From Globodera rostochiensis (taxonomy: Eukaryota; Nematoda; Chromadorea; Rhabditida; Heteroderidae), in contig JAEVLN010000011.1 in NCBI GenBank assembly GCA_018350325.1, positions 1,484,449 to 1,548,448 of the forward strand: a stretch of 64,000 nt of DNA, written 5' to 3'. Of this stretch, positions 22,847 to 33,300 are shown piece by piece; position 1 is the stretch's first letter; each line of letters begins with the position of its first letter. The notes beneath the pieces are model-generated. The model made no database searches, was not told where the DNA came from, and saw nothing but the letters and a program-made list of their open reading frames with translations. Made by a program: the position numbers and the translations under genes.

Positions 22847-25800
22847 AGCTCAGGCATTAATTGGAATACAGCAAAATCAAGCGCAATTTCTTGGGCCTGG
22901 CTACATGAGGTGAGTTGTTTGGTGTTACGATAAAGAGTGTGGGAATAGTTTGATTTTTATGCCAAAAAGAACACAATCACCTTCTCCGTCCAGCTCCACA
23001 ATTCTCTTGGACCAGGCGACCACGGCGGCAACCATTCGCCAACTGAACGCCGTCACCGGAGGGCAATGTTCAACAGCAACAACATCCTCCACTTTCAGCC
23101 CCTTTCCCTGCCAACAACAGCAACAACATTATACGGGCGATTTCGGTGGGGCAGGAGTAGTGCTCCCGCCGTATATTATGGGCAACTTTCCCAATTTGGT
23201 GAGACGAAGTCTGCGCCTGCTTCCCCTCAATTGCTGTTCGAGAAAGCTCTCAGCACAAGTTCTTGATGATTTGGGTTAATTGCTTGTCAATCCCATCTAG
23301 CAGTCGGGCCAACAGCCAACGCCCCTCGGGGGGGACTCGTACAATCTTGGAGGCCATGGCCCCTTGCAGATGACGGCACATCAACTCCAAGTCCAACAAC
23401 AACAACAACCATGTACTTCTTCAGCGGGTGCAGTGGAGCTGAAGTATCTGCGCAGTATGTTGGAAGGGTACCACAGTTTTCTGTCGCTGCGCAAGGCCAG
23501 TTACACACTGGTGGATGGGTTCCCACTTTGTCGTCGGGACAATGAAGAATCTCCGCAGAGCAGCTTTGGCACTTCCAAAATGATTTGCAAAATTGAGGTG
23601 GGCGATGGCATGCATTAAATAAATACGAAATGAATGATCCAGGCAAGTCTGATCAGGGACATTGCGGAGAAGTTCTTTCATCCATTCAGCCAATTGCCTT
23701 CGGAAGACAAGGCAAAGAGGAGGAGGAGGAGGAGGAGGGGGGGGGGGGGGGGGGGGAGGGAGGGGGGGGCACAGAAGGGGAGCCAAAGTCACGGGGGGGG
23801 GGGGGGAGCAAAGCACTGGGAGACTAGGTTTAGAGGGAGGGGGTCGAGCAAGGTTCCCGGTTCCGACCAACTCTAGTTTAGTAAAAGAAAAAAATGATGA
23901 TTCGCAGAAGACTCGAACGTTGTTCCACTCACGAAAATTAAATTGAGCACACTCACAACTAGTGCTCGGCACGATACGATATTTCGATAAAAATATCGCG
24001 ATATATCGCGATATTTATATCGAAATATCGTTCGATATAACGTATCGGAAAAATGTTAGGAATTCGATATTTTTCGATATCGATATTTTATCAAAATATC
24101 GTTCGATATATCGTATCGAAAAGTTAAAATATCGCGGTATTTTATCGCGTTTGTTCACTCAAAAAATGTATCACAATTTTAAAGGATTATATTGATTTAC
24201 AGTTTGAATTTTGTTTGAGACCTCTTGACTGGAAGCAATTATTTTTCTTTCGCCTCTTGTCACCTACACTTCCCTGATTAATAAAATTTTTTAAATAAAT
24301 TTTTTAATATTTCAATTAAAATACGCGCAAAAGACAAATTTTTTTAAAAATTCATCGCATCTTTTTTGAATTTTTTCTTCAAATTTTAACAAAGGTTGCC
24401 AATTTTTGTAAAAATTCCCACGCCGGCGCCTATCGGCACCGCCGGACATCCTCCTCTCTCATGTAAACCAATTTGTTTTGAAAATTTTTCCGATCCCAAA
24501 ATGCTTAATTTTGCAAAAAATGTTGGTGAAATTTCATTTACAAAAAGCCCAAAATTTTCCGACGCACCTGTCGGCATCGTCGGGCTCTCACGATTTTCTT
24601 TAAAAGGATGGATTCTCATAGTGGAGTTGAAGAGTTAAAAATTTGAACTTTTTATTGTTGCGTTTTTATGACTTTTTTTGCATATTAGTCAAAAAAAAAT
24701 TTGCGAAAAATATCGCGATATATCGGGTTTTTTTTCGATATTTTTCGATACCGATATTTTATCGAAATATCGTTCGATATATCGTATCGGAAAAATGTTA
24801 GGAATTCGATATTTTTCGATACCGATATTTTATCGAAATATCGTTCGATATATCGTATCGGAAAAATGTTAGGAATTCGATATTTTTCGATACCGATATT
24901 TTATCGAAATATCGTTCGATATATCGTATCGGAAAAATGTTAGGAATTCGATATTTTTCGATACCGATATTTTATCGAAATATCGTTCGATATATCGTAT
25001 CGGAAAAATGTTAGGAATTCGATATTTTTCGATACCGATATTTTATCGAAATATCGTTCGATATATCGTATCGGAACAATGTTAGGAATTCGATATTTTT
25101 CGATACCGATATTTTATCGAAATATCGTTCGATATATCGTATCGGAAAAATGTTAGGAATTCGATATTTTTCGATACCGATATTTTATCGAAATATCGTT
25201 CGATATATCGTATCGGAACAATGTTAGGATTTTTCGATACCGATATTTTATCGAAATATCGTTCGATATATCGTATCGGAAAAATGTTAGGAATTCGATA
25301 TTTTTCGATACCGATATTTTATCGAAATATCGTTCGATATATCGTATCGGAACAATGTTAGGATTTTTCGATACCGATATTTTATCGAAATATCGTTCGA
25401 TATATCGTATCGGAAAAATGTTAGGAATTCGATATTTTTCGATACCGATATTTTATCGAAATATCGTTCGATATATCGTATCGATGCCATTGCCGAGCAC
25501 TACTGACCACCGATTTATTCAATTATTTTGCTCACTTTTTTATTTAGGCCAAACTTTTCGACACTTTTTATTGTTTGTTTTCAAATGCCGAGCGTTCATT
25601 TCGAACTTACAAAATGTTTGGGGCGGGCGACGACCGTTTGCTGATGCCCGACGGGGTTTGTTTGAGCATTTCGTGTGACACCTTATCTGTGGCTCAATTC
25701 GTTCAGGGCCACGTTCGTCTCAGCGAGTTGCAAAAGTTCTATGAGAACAACTCTTTGGTCCGGGGGGACCCGTCTCAAGTGGCCAAGTGGGTGTCTGTCC

Positions 25801-26783
25801 ATTCTTTGACCTGATCACTCCCCGGATTCTGATCGGTCCACTTCTTCACAAAAGGGTCTTCGAAAACGCAATGTCGTATCTGGTGAAGACTGTGGTGGCA
25901 CACATGCGACTCATTAAGCTGACTGAGATGGAACTGGTCGCACTCTTCGGCATGTTCATTTGGTCGGATTGTATGTTTTTTATGTATTGTTGTTGTCCAC
26001 AAGTGGTTTTTTTAGCGGAATCAATCAGCCAAGAATCGCTTCAAACGGCACTCCAAGTGCGCAATGACATCATCGTGGACTTGCACATGCATTACCGAAG
26101 TCTGGGATTGGCTGAGGCCGAAGTCACGTTGAAGACGTCGGTTGAGGGGCTGGGGAAGGCTTTTTTGGGTTTTTTGTTTCTAAGGTCCCGCTTTTTCAGT
26201 GCCAATGTGTTCCTGTTGATCCCCAAGCTGCAAGTAAGCGGCAGCGGTGGCGCTCTCTTGTGGAAGGAACCCCCCTCATATGGCCTATTGGTTACTGCTG
26301 TTTTACTCTGGATTTTTAGTGCTGTGGTTCGAACCCGTTTGACCGATCGAGATTCTCGATCGAAATCTTGATCGGTCCGGGGGCCAAGAAAAGTCTTTTT
26401 TTAGGGGTGCATTTTAGTTTGAAATTTCGATTTTTAAAAAAAGTTCCCCAAAAAAATGTGATCTTTTGCCATTTTTGTTCAGTGGTCCCGGTTTAATCAC
26501 TCTCTTTCTTTCTCTCGCTTTCTTTAAGAATTCAATGCGATTTCTTCGAGAGGACTTCAGCATTGCTTCAATTTTTGGCCTGGTCGACAACTGTAACGAT
26601 CCGAGTGGCAGGATAATAGAAAGCAGCGATCATCCGGTGGCGGGGCCGAGTGTGAAGCAGCAACAACCGGAGGAGGAGCGGCAGATCGACGGCGAGGCCA
26701 GTACCAGTGCCCAGCAGGACTCAAACAGCGGAGGCGAGGGCACGTCGTCGTCCACTGTCGGGCACGTTGGCAAGCGCGAGTAA
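17725..26783 (+). CDS. nuclear hormone receptor, supplementary type, copy B
   Basis: Same thirteen-exon structure as copy A: 17725-17848, 18034-18119, 18180-18207, 18253-18317, 22647-22909, 22994-23198, 23301-23597, 23643-23711, 25548-25786, 25855-25970, 26016-26136, 26200-26233, 26529-26783; about 633 residues, no frameshift or early stop seen. Exons 1-4 are base-identical or nearly so to copy A. Exon 5 differs clearly (Ala-rich ASCGGH repeats), as do parts of exons 7, 11 and 13 (ESISQESL in place of EAISEESL). Intron 4 has grown to 4.3 kb and intron 8 to 1.8 kb through inserted repeats. Intron 8 again has a GC donor. It is probably functional, but the long repeat-filled introns could impair splicing. 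Confidence 0.82.
18583..19895. repeat. CGATATATCG-rich element, left arm of an inverted duplication
   Basis: The ends read AGTGCTCGGCA and TGCCGAGCACT. From 18595 to 19015 there are about six copies of a roughly 73-bp unit built from palindromic words (CGATACGATATATCG, ATCGAACGATATTTCGAT). A unique middle (about 19060-19600) and a further degenerate array follow. The segment recurs in reverse at 23850-25503, including about 90 bases of flank beyond the element end. It lies in intron 4 of receptor copy B. Confidence 0.85.
19862..20692. mobile_element. short DNA-transposon-like element with CCGGGACC and GGGCAGTG repeats
   Basis: Outer ends TAGAGTTGGTCGG and CCGTCCAACTAG are imperfect inverted repeats. 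Inside, ATCGATTGGGCAGTG units near 19975-20035 are repeated inverted at 20600-20665 (CACTGCCCAATCGAT). Single ends of the same family occur at about 23.86, 49.15 and 61.0 kb. No coding sequence is seen. Confidence 0.6.
20757..21143. repeat. fold-back (long inverted repeat) element
   Basis: Two arms of about 180 bp (20757-20940 and about 20962-21143) are nearly perfect inverted repeats around a short centre. Each arm ends with two GGGACGTTTGAGTGTG-type units. The transcript would form a very long hairpin inside receptor copy B intron 4. Confidence 0.85.
21290..21745. repeat. imperfect tandem repeat of TTTCCGGAA / AAATTCTGG words
   Basis: About ten diverged units combine a TTTCCGGAA or TTTCCAGAA word with CAAATTCTGG and AACATCAAATAAC. 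Irregular spacing suggests an old minisatellite. Intronic. Confidence 0.6.
23720..23830. repeat. G-rich low-complexity run
   Basis: Long runs of G and GGA directly follow the GC splice donor of receptor copy B intron 8. They could form G-quadruplexes. Copy A has only a short G-rich stretch here. Confidence 0.7.
23850..25503. repeat. CGATATATCG-rich element, right arm of the inverted duplication
   Basis: Reverse complement of 18583-19895, including the shared flank that contains TTTAGTAAAAGAAAAA. The array part (about 24730-25490) is longer here, with about ten units of 64-74 bp. Some units lack the GAATTCGATAT portion. It lies in intron 8 of receptor copy B, so the two arms bracket exons 5-8. 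Confidence 0.85.
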
Positions 26784-28772
26784 AAAAGTGACGCGCAATA
26801 GTGAGTGAGTGAGTGTTGTGCCGTGTGCCATTGCCAGCAGCTGCGCGCTGGACTCTTCAGGAGGACCACAAGGAGGAGTTCGGCATCGGCGCTTTTTGCA
26901 ATGTCAGAAATAACGAAATTCGGAATTCCGAGGCCTCAAAAATAACGAAAATCGGAATTCCGAGGCCTCAAAAATGTCAAAAATAACGAAAATCGGAATT
27001 CCGAGGCCTTAAAATAACTAATTAGGATAATTAATTGTTTTTGATTTTTGTTGGCAATTCCCTTTGAATTGTGCCCCAAACTTTCCCGTCATTTGCCCTC
27101 GATCACTTTCATTTGTCACGTTGTTCTCCTGGTCCCTCCTCCTGACCATGTTGCCTTATGCCCCCCCCCCCGCCTCCGGTGTGTTTCTTCCCCCCAGGGG
27201 TTGTTCACATCACACAATTCTTTCTGATCAGAGGGGCCAGGCTTCCTTCCCCCCCCCCCTGTCTCGAGACAGATCAGGTTTTTTTTTACCTTTTATTGTT
27301 TCCCCACGATTGGATATTTCTCCAAAGGCATAAGAAATGACATAATTTATTATGATAATTTTTATTCGGGATTTTCAAAAATCCGATCTCTAGAATTATG
27401 AAAAGATGGCGGGTGGAGTAAATCCTGATCCTGCTCATTTCCAAAATCTTGATCCGGGATTTTTAAGATCTCTAGAAGCATGAAAAATGGGCGGGGGACA
27501 ACCGCTTCACACCAGGGGCAGAGATGGGCAAAAATGTTTTTTGCGGCACTTCTGCCGGGGCCTTATGCGAAAAGTTTAAGCGACGGACGACTCAGTCCCC
27601 ACTAATTCCCTCAGGCAATTTACTAAACGACCGGCCGTCGGTGAAAATTGCCAATTTGCTGCTGTCAATGTTTTGCTGTTGCTCAGCAAAAGATTAGCAA
27701 AAAGCTAAAATCCCAAAATATGCTTAAGATTAATTGGTAAATATTTTTTTTGAGTTATTTTTATTTGTCAGTAAATGCGCAATAATATGAAATAAATCTT
27801 TTTTGACATAAATAAGTAGATTCTATACAATATAAAATTATCTATCTATTGTATAATCCAATTATAGTTGGTCAATCTCTTGCCGGGAAGTGTACTGCTC
27901 CAACTTTTGTTGAATGTTTTGGCATTTTACACTTTTTCGTTTCGTGTCGCCGCCGCCATGTCGGCCGCTGCCAACCTTTGCTGATCATCTACGGCGACCA
28001 AGTTCACATTGGCGTGCATCTCACCAATTGAGTGGCTACGCTCGCTCAACATTCGGACCTTGATCAAACAAATAAATGATCAATTGAGACTGAAAATTGA
28101 TCGTTTTCCCCGTTTATTCCCAGCCGGGATCCGTCAATTCGTCATTTTTTGAGTCCGATCAAGTCGGCACCGGCCCCCTCCCCCGGGGGTCGAAATGTTT
28201 TATAAATGATCGGAAAATTGACAACGATTTGGTCGAACATCAAAAACCAAATGGAAGCGCCCACGAAGATTAGAATTTGCCCTTAAGCAAAAGTTTATCG
28301 ACTAGACAAATCTCAAAAAAGTTATGGCGCCCAAAAAGCCCAAAAAATTGCGGCTTTTTTGGATGGCCATAACTTTTTGCAGCTTTGCCAAATCGCAGAG
28401 ACGTGAATCGGTATCAACGTATGATCAGATTGGTCAACCAGATCACACGCTTCGTTGCAAACAAAATTATGTTGAATTTAAGAAAAATCTAAGCAAAAAC
28501 TTGCATGTCCAAGCTCGCGGCACAACCCGGGCGCAAATGTTGGCGCACGAATTTGTTGTTGCATGAACATCGGCATCGGGTAGCCAACCGGGGCAGTCAA
28601 TGCGCGTCGGCGGCGGCGTCTGCAGCCACAGCCATAGCCGGGGCCTATGCATTTTTTGGAAATCAAATTTAACAACAAAACGCCAAAGAGTTCAAGCAGT
28701 ATTTCGGGTCAAAGTCTCCTGAAATCTTGTTCGATTATTTTAGTGAATTTTGTTTTGAAGTACAAAAACATT
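26784..28772. other. mosaic of rearranged receptor-unit fragments
   Basis: No gene. 26900-27020 has three tandem copies of a unit with CGGAATTCCGAGGCCT. 27110-27230 matches the 3' flank at 16600-16720. 27480-27670 matches the receptor 5' leader (11780-11960). 27865-27970 matches 11465-11530, and 28688-28772 matches 11560-11636. The order differs from units A and B, so this is a third, scrambled copy. Confidence 0.65.
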
Positions 28773-29320
28773 TTAAAATTTACATCCACAACACGTGGGG
28801 CAGCATTTGCAGCAGCACGACGGTCGGACGCAAATGCACATACACTTGTGGCAGCAGCAGCAGCAATTGTTACAGCAGTTGCAACAGCAACAAGGCTTAC
28901 CTGAGAAAAGTTTTTTTTTTCAAAATTAAATTATTTTTTATAAAAAAAATTGGCCCTAGAAATAGCTGCGGAAGGGAACAAATGCGTACAACAACAGCAA
29001 CAGCACGGCTTGCAACAGCAACAACAGCACGGTTTGCAGCAACAACAACAGCAGCCACGCTTGGCCACCATGCGACGCCGTTGCAGCATCTCCTGCTGCA
29101 GTGTCGCCTTAGGCGCGGGATGGGCAGGCGCGAGCGCGGCACGCTGTGCCGCGCTCAACGGTTTGTACGGCACGGGTGGTGCCGGCACCGCGACAGTTTC
29201 GGGAAAGCCGGCGTATTGCTGTACGGGGTGGACATGTGCTGCCAACGGAGTTGTACTGCAGAGGGACAACAACACCAACACGATGGCCAGGAGGAGGGCG
29301 AATCGGAATGTTGGGAACAT
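28773..29320 (-). CDS. secreted poly-cysteine protein
   Basis: Two exons join in phase: 29320-28990 and 28900-28773, encoding about 152 residues. The ATG at 29320 opens a clear signal peptide (FRFALLLAIVLVLLSLCS). A Pro/Ala-rich spacer and a basic RRRMVAKR stretch, a possible furin-type site, follow. The C-terminal 63 residues hold about 40 cysteines: three blocks of six Cys joined by KP, then CCCCNCCNNCCCCC, HKCMCICVRPS and a CCCKCCPTCCGCKF end. The splice joins one KP-Cys block to the next, which supports the model. No family with a known function was recognised. It could be a metal-binding, cuticle or egg-shell cross-linking protein, or a secreted effector; all are guesses. Its last exon exists as relics at 11637 and 17047. 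Confidence 0.75.
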
Positions 29321-30372
29321 TTGCTGCGGGTGTTTGTTTCTGCCTGTGAAATTTGGGTAATTGAACATGGTCTGATACTGAGCCAAATTCACGAGTTCTC
29401 TGACCCTTTTATGTGATCTTGATCTGATCATGGACATGCCGTCCTGATCAGGTCGCATGTGACCAAGGGGTGGGGGTGGGGGTGAATGGAAGACATTGCT
29501 TAGTCTGATCGTGTTCAAAAGGGCTTTTTTGTCGGGATCAGATCATGCGTACATGCTGGTTCGGAACACGTAAGCAATTGTGAGCATGAGAAGAGATTGA
29601 AAATGGAACGGGTTGAAGTAATTGGAGCGAGGAATTGAGACTGAAATGCTCCTTTTTGGGACTGAAATTTGCCCTTATATTGTTAATCCGAGCACAGCAG
29701 ACTAATCAGATCAAAAAAATGGGTAAATGGGACGTGAAATTGGGCCAATTTGTATGTGTGGTGCTCGCTCACCAACGACGGGGGGTGGGCGTGGTGGAGA
29801 CGGATCCGGAACACCGGTAGACGAACAATCGGATGAGAGTTCTCAATCAAAAGAATGAGGAGTTGGTGTTGGCTCAATCCAAATTTTTTTTCACGATTTG
29901 GGCACACCCTCCTCCCCTCCCCTCCCTGTTGTTGTTCAACAAATCAAAGTGTGTTTCAATTCCGATCACCGCCACACTCAAAAAATCTTCCGATCATTTC
30001 TTCCCCCCCCCCCCCCACCAACGCCCATTGTCCATGCGCAAATTTTGCGTCTTCGCCGCCGTCGTCGTCGTTGTGTGTCCGTCCGTCCGTCCACAAAGTG
30101 ATGACGGCGGACGGACGGGGGATGGATTTTGTTAAACAATTCTTTCCCGCCAACAAAAAAAAAGAATTGAGTTGATCAAATTTTTGTTGTTTGTGGCGTG
30201 TTTACGCACAAAATATGTAAAGACAAACAAATTAATATGTAATCTGATGAAACAAAAAAAGAATAGTAAATTTTTTTTAAAACTGGCAGAAATATGTAAA
30301 AATTCGATGAAAAAGAGGGTGGCGGCGGCGGCGGGCGTATTTTCGGATTTTTTCGCAACAAAAAAACTCTCT
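29321..30372. other. intergenic region, GATC-rich
   Basis: No gene seen. It is rich in TGATCAG/CTGATC words, with polypyrimidine runs and a CGTCCGTCCGT repeat near 30080. It lies between two minus-strand genes. Confidence 0.4.
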
Positions 30373-33300
30373 TCAGCCGTTTGGCACACTTCCACCGTTC
30401 TGTTTGCCCGCAGGTGCCAGCATAGCGCGCGGCACCGGCGGCGGCGGCACATCGACGACGGCGGGCGACGGTGGAGGCAGCACAAAAGCGATGTGCATGA
30501 AACGCCGCTGCTGCTGCTGCTGTTGCTCTTGTTGCTGTTGCTGTTGCTGAGGTTGTTGTTGTTGACGTTGCTGCATTGGAGGAGCAACTACCGTAACGGG
30601 CGCTGGCGGCGGCTGTTGGAGCGGACGATTCAAATTGGCGCCAAACTTTGCCATTTGAATTTGTTGGCATTCTGACAGCACCGGCGGCGGCTGCGGTGGC
30701 GGCATCACAAATTGAGCCGCAACAGCAGCAGGCAACAGCTGTTGATTGTGAACTTGATGATGATGATGCTGCTGAGGAGGTTGGGTTGCGGCAACTGCTT
30801 GAACCGCCGCCGCTGCTGCTGCTGCTGTTGCTTGCGTTTGAAATGGTACTGGCGCGGCAGCTGAAGCGATGCCCGAGTTCGGCACGACAATGCCAAATGG
30901 GTGGTGTGCCGGAGGAATTTGCCCTGGAAGAAAAAAATAATTAGCCCCGTCATGTAAGATTTTTGAGACCCCCGGGCCCCGGTAAAATGCCGGAATTTTC
31001 GGGAGTCGCGCAAACCGGGGTTTTAAAAAAATTGCCAGATTTCGGAACCATGCCTCTCCCCCCCCCCGCCAAAATGAAGGCCCGCCCAAGTGCCGCCGTA
31101 TCTCCTCTAATTGGCCCACCGTTTGGACAATTCGCCTGCTGTTGAAGCAAAAATTGTGGAGGCGCAACATAATGTTGTTGTTGTTGCTGATGGAGATGAT
31201 GAACAAACTGTGGCGGCAGTTGTGGCACACCAATTGGCAAAGCGGCACCCGCGCGCAGCTTGTATTGGGCCTGACATTTTTAAACTTCATTAAAGCTCCT
31301 ATTGCCTTTCATTACCGCCAACTGCTGTTGTTGATGTTGTTGTTGCAGCTGTACTGCTTGAGCATGTTGTTGCTGCTGCTGCTGCAGATGATGTACTGCT
31401 TGAACATGTTGCTGGTACTGTTGCTGCTGATGATGATGTTCATCGACCACTGGTCCGGTTGTCATGATCATGCCCCCCTGCTGGTGCTGCTGCTGCTTGT
31501 CAACCGTCCAGCTAAACCGGTTCTCGTATTGAAACCGTCGCTCCGGGTTGCTGTCCCGCGCCTGTTGCCAGCACATTTTGTGCGGCGGCATCAGCAGCAG
31601 CGCCTCCGTCTGCAGTGACTGCTCCACCCTATTCGTCGGCTGCGGTGGGGGCTTTAAATTTATTATTTATTAAAGTCCCTCGTCTTGAAATTCCCATTAA
31701 AAAAATTGCATAATCTGAAGAAGCTGCTTTATAATTAGTTTTTCTATATTTGTCATCATGCTCTGATCTGATCAGAATTATCAGACAGATTTATAACACA
31801 CAAATGCTCTCCACCTAACTGCCCCCGAGGCACTGATCAGATCATTTAAAAAAGTCTGAATCAAATCACCGAGACAGCCCTCTGCTGCTGCTGCTGCTGT
31901 TGTTGTGACCGTTTCTGTTGTTGGTTTTGTTGATCACGCAAGCGACGACACTTACGGCACACCGGCGGCGGTTGATCATGCAAAAAATTGAAAAAAAAAG
32001 TAAACGATTTTAAGCATTAATTTACAAAAATTTTCTACCTGCTGAGGCGTCGGCTGAGAGTCGGCGGTCAGCTCATCGTCTCCATCGCTGACTGCAGTGC
32101 CGACAACAGAACGCAATTCTGCAAAAAACGTGAACAGCTTGAAAAGGCTGTATGAAAATAGTCATAATAATATAATAACCCTAAAGACATGAATACATTG
32201 GGTCACAATCTATTTCTGCTGGCTGCTGATCACATTTCTTTTTGTTTTTTGTGAGTTCAAACATTAATCGATGCCGTACAAGTGGACTGATTAATTGTTG
32301 GGTCAGATCAGAAAATGAACAGTTTAGGGAACAGCTCAAAACACTGGTCGATGCCGTTTCGATCAGCCTGATCAATGTGTAATTTATGCCGTTTCCGTAA
32401 CAGTGCACTATCGGAAACTCTGCTCAGAACTTGATCACATTTTTTGGATCAGTTCAACAATGATCAATGATGCCGCCGTATTTCTTCTTATGTAGGTTGA
32501 TCAGTTTAGACCAGTTCTCAACCACTTTATGGACCAATTCAAATATTGACCGACCATAAGCTGGCTGTATAACGCGGACTGATCACTTTGGATCAGATCA
32601 GTAGCTAATTGCTTTTTGAATCAGTTCAACCCGTACCCCCGGTGGCGCTGCTCTCGCCTCCTCTGCCCGTCATGCAGCCGCCACCGCCCCCACTGTCCAA
32701 CAGCAGCTCGTTGTCTGAACAGCTTGTTGTCGTGGTTGCGGCGCCGACCTCCTCAATGTCGGAGCCGGTGCCATTCTCTGCCGCAACCTTCATCGACAGG
32801 CGTTGCATTGTGCTTGCCACCACACGGGTAACTGACACAGTCTTTAAAAAGCGTCAAACGAATTCTTGAAACCAAACAATGTGTAACCCCTAAGGGTATC
32901 AAAAATTTTTTTGTCAAAATTCAGCCGGGATCCCGTCGGGATTTTCTCGGAATCCCGCGGGATTGAATTCGGAATCCCCAACATCGGGATCCTGACCGAC
33001 CATTTTTGGTGGTGGTTTTCGGGATTAGGCCGAGATCCCGATTCCAACAAATAGGTTTAACCGTTCACCCAATTTTTTTAAAAGTATTTCCTACTCTGCT
33101 GGACTTACCTCGGTGTCCTCCTCCGTGACAATTTGCGCCTCCCTCGCCATCTTCTGCTCCGCTTCATTCGCGTACATTTTTGCTGTTTCAAAGTCGACCT
33201 GGAACAGAACAAGAAATCAATTAGAAATCAATTAAAAATCAATTAGAAATCAATTAAAAATCAATTAGAAATCAATTAAAGATAGGCAAAAAACCAAGCG

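Noticed and set aside
18657..25490. Frames with [10 protein letters not shown] / RYFSIPIFY repeats
   Set aside because: They come from the palindromic CGATAT units and appear on both strands.
24700..25490. CRISPR array
   Set aside because: Units are directly adjacent with no unique spacers, and the DNA is eukaryotic.
28950..29416. Plus-strand Gln-rich frame
   Set aside because: It is the antisense of the Cys codons of the minus-strand secreted protein, whose signal peptide and in-phase splice decide the strand.
31142..31618. Leu-rich plus-strand frame
   Set aside because: It is the antisense of the Gln-rich kinase exons at 31120-31651.
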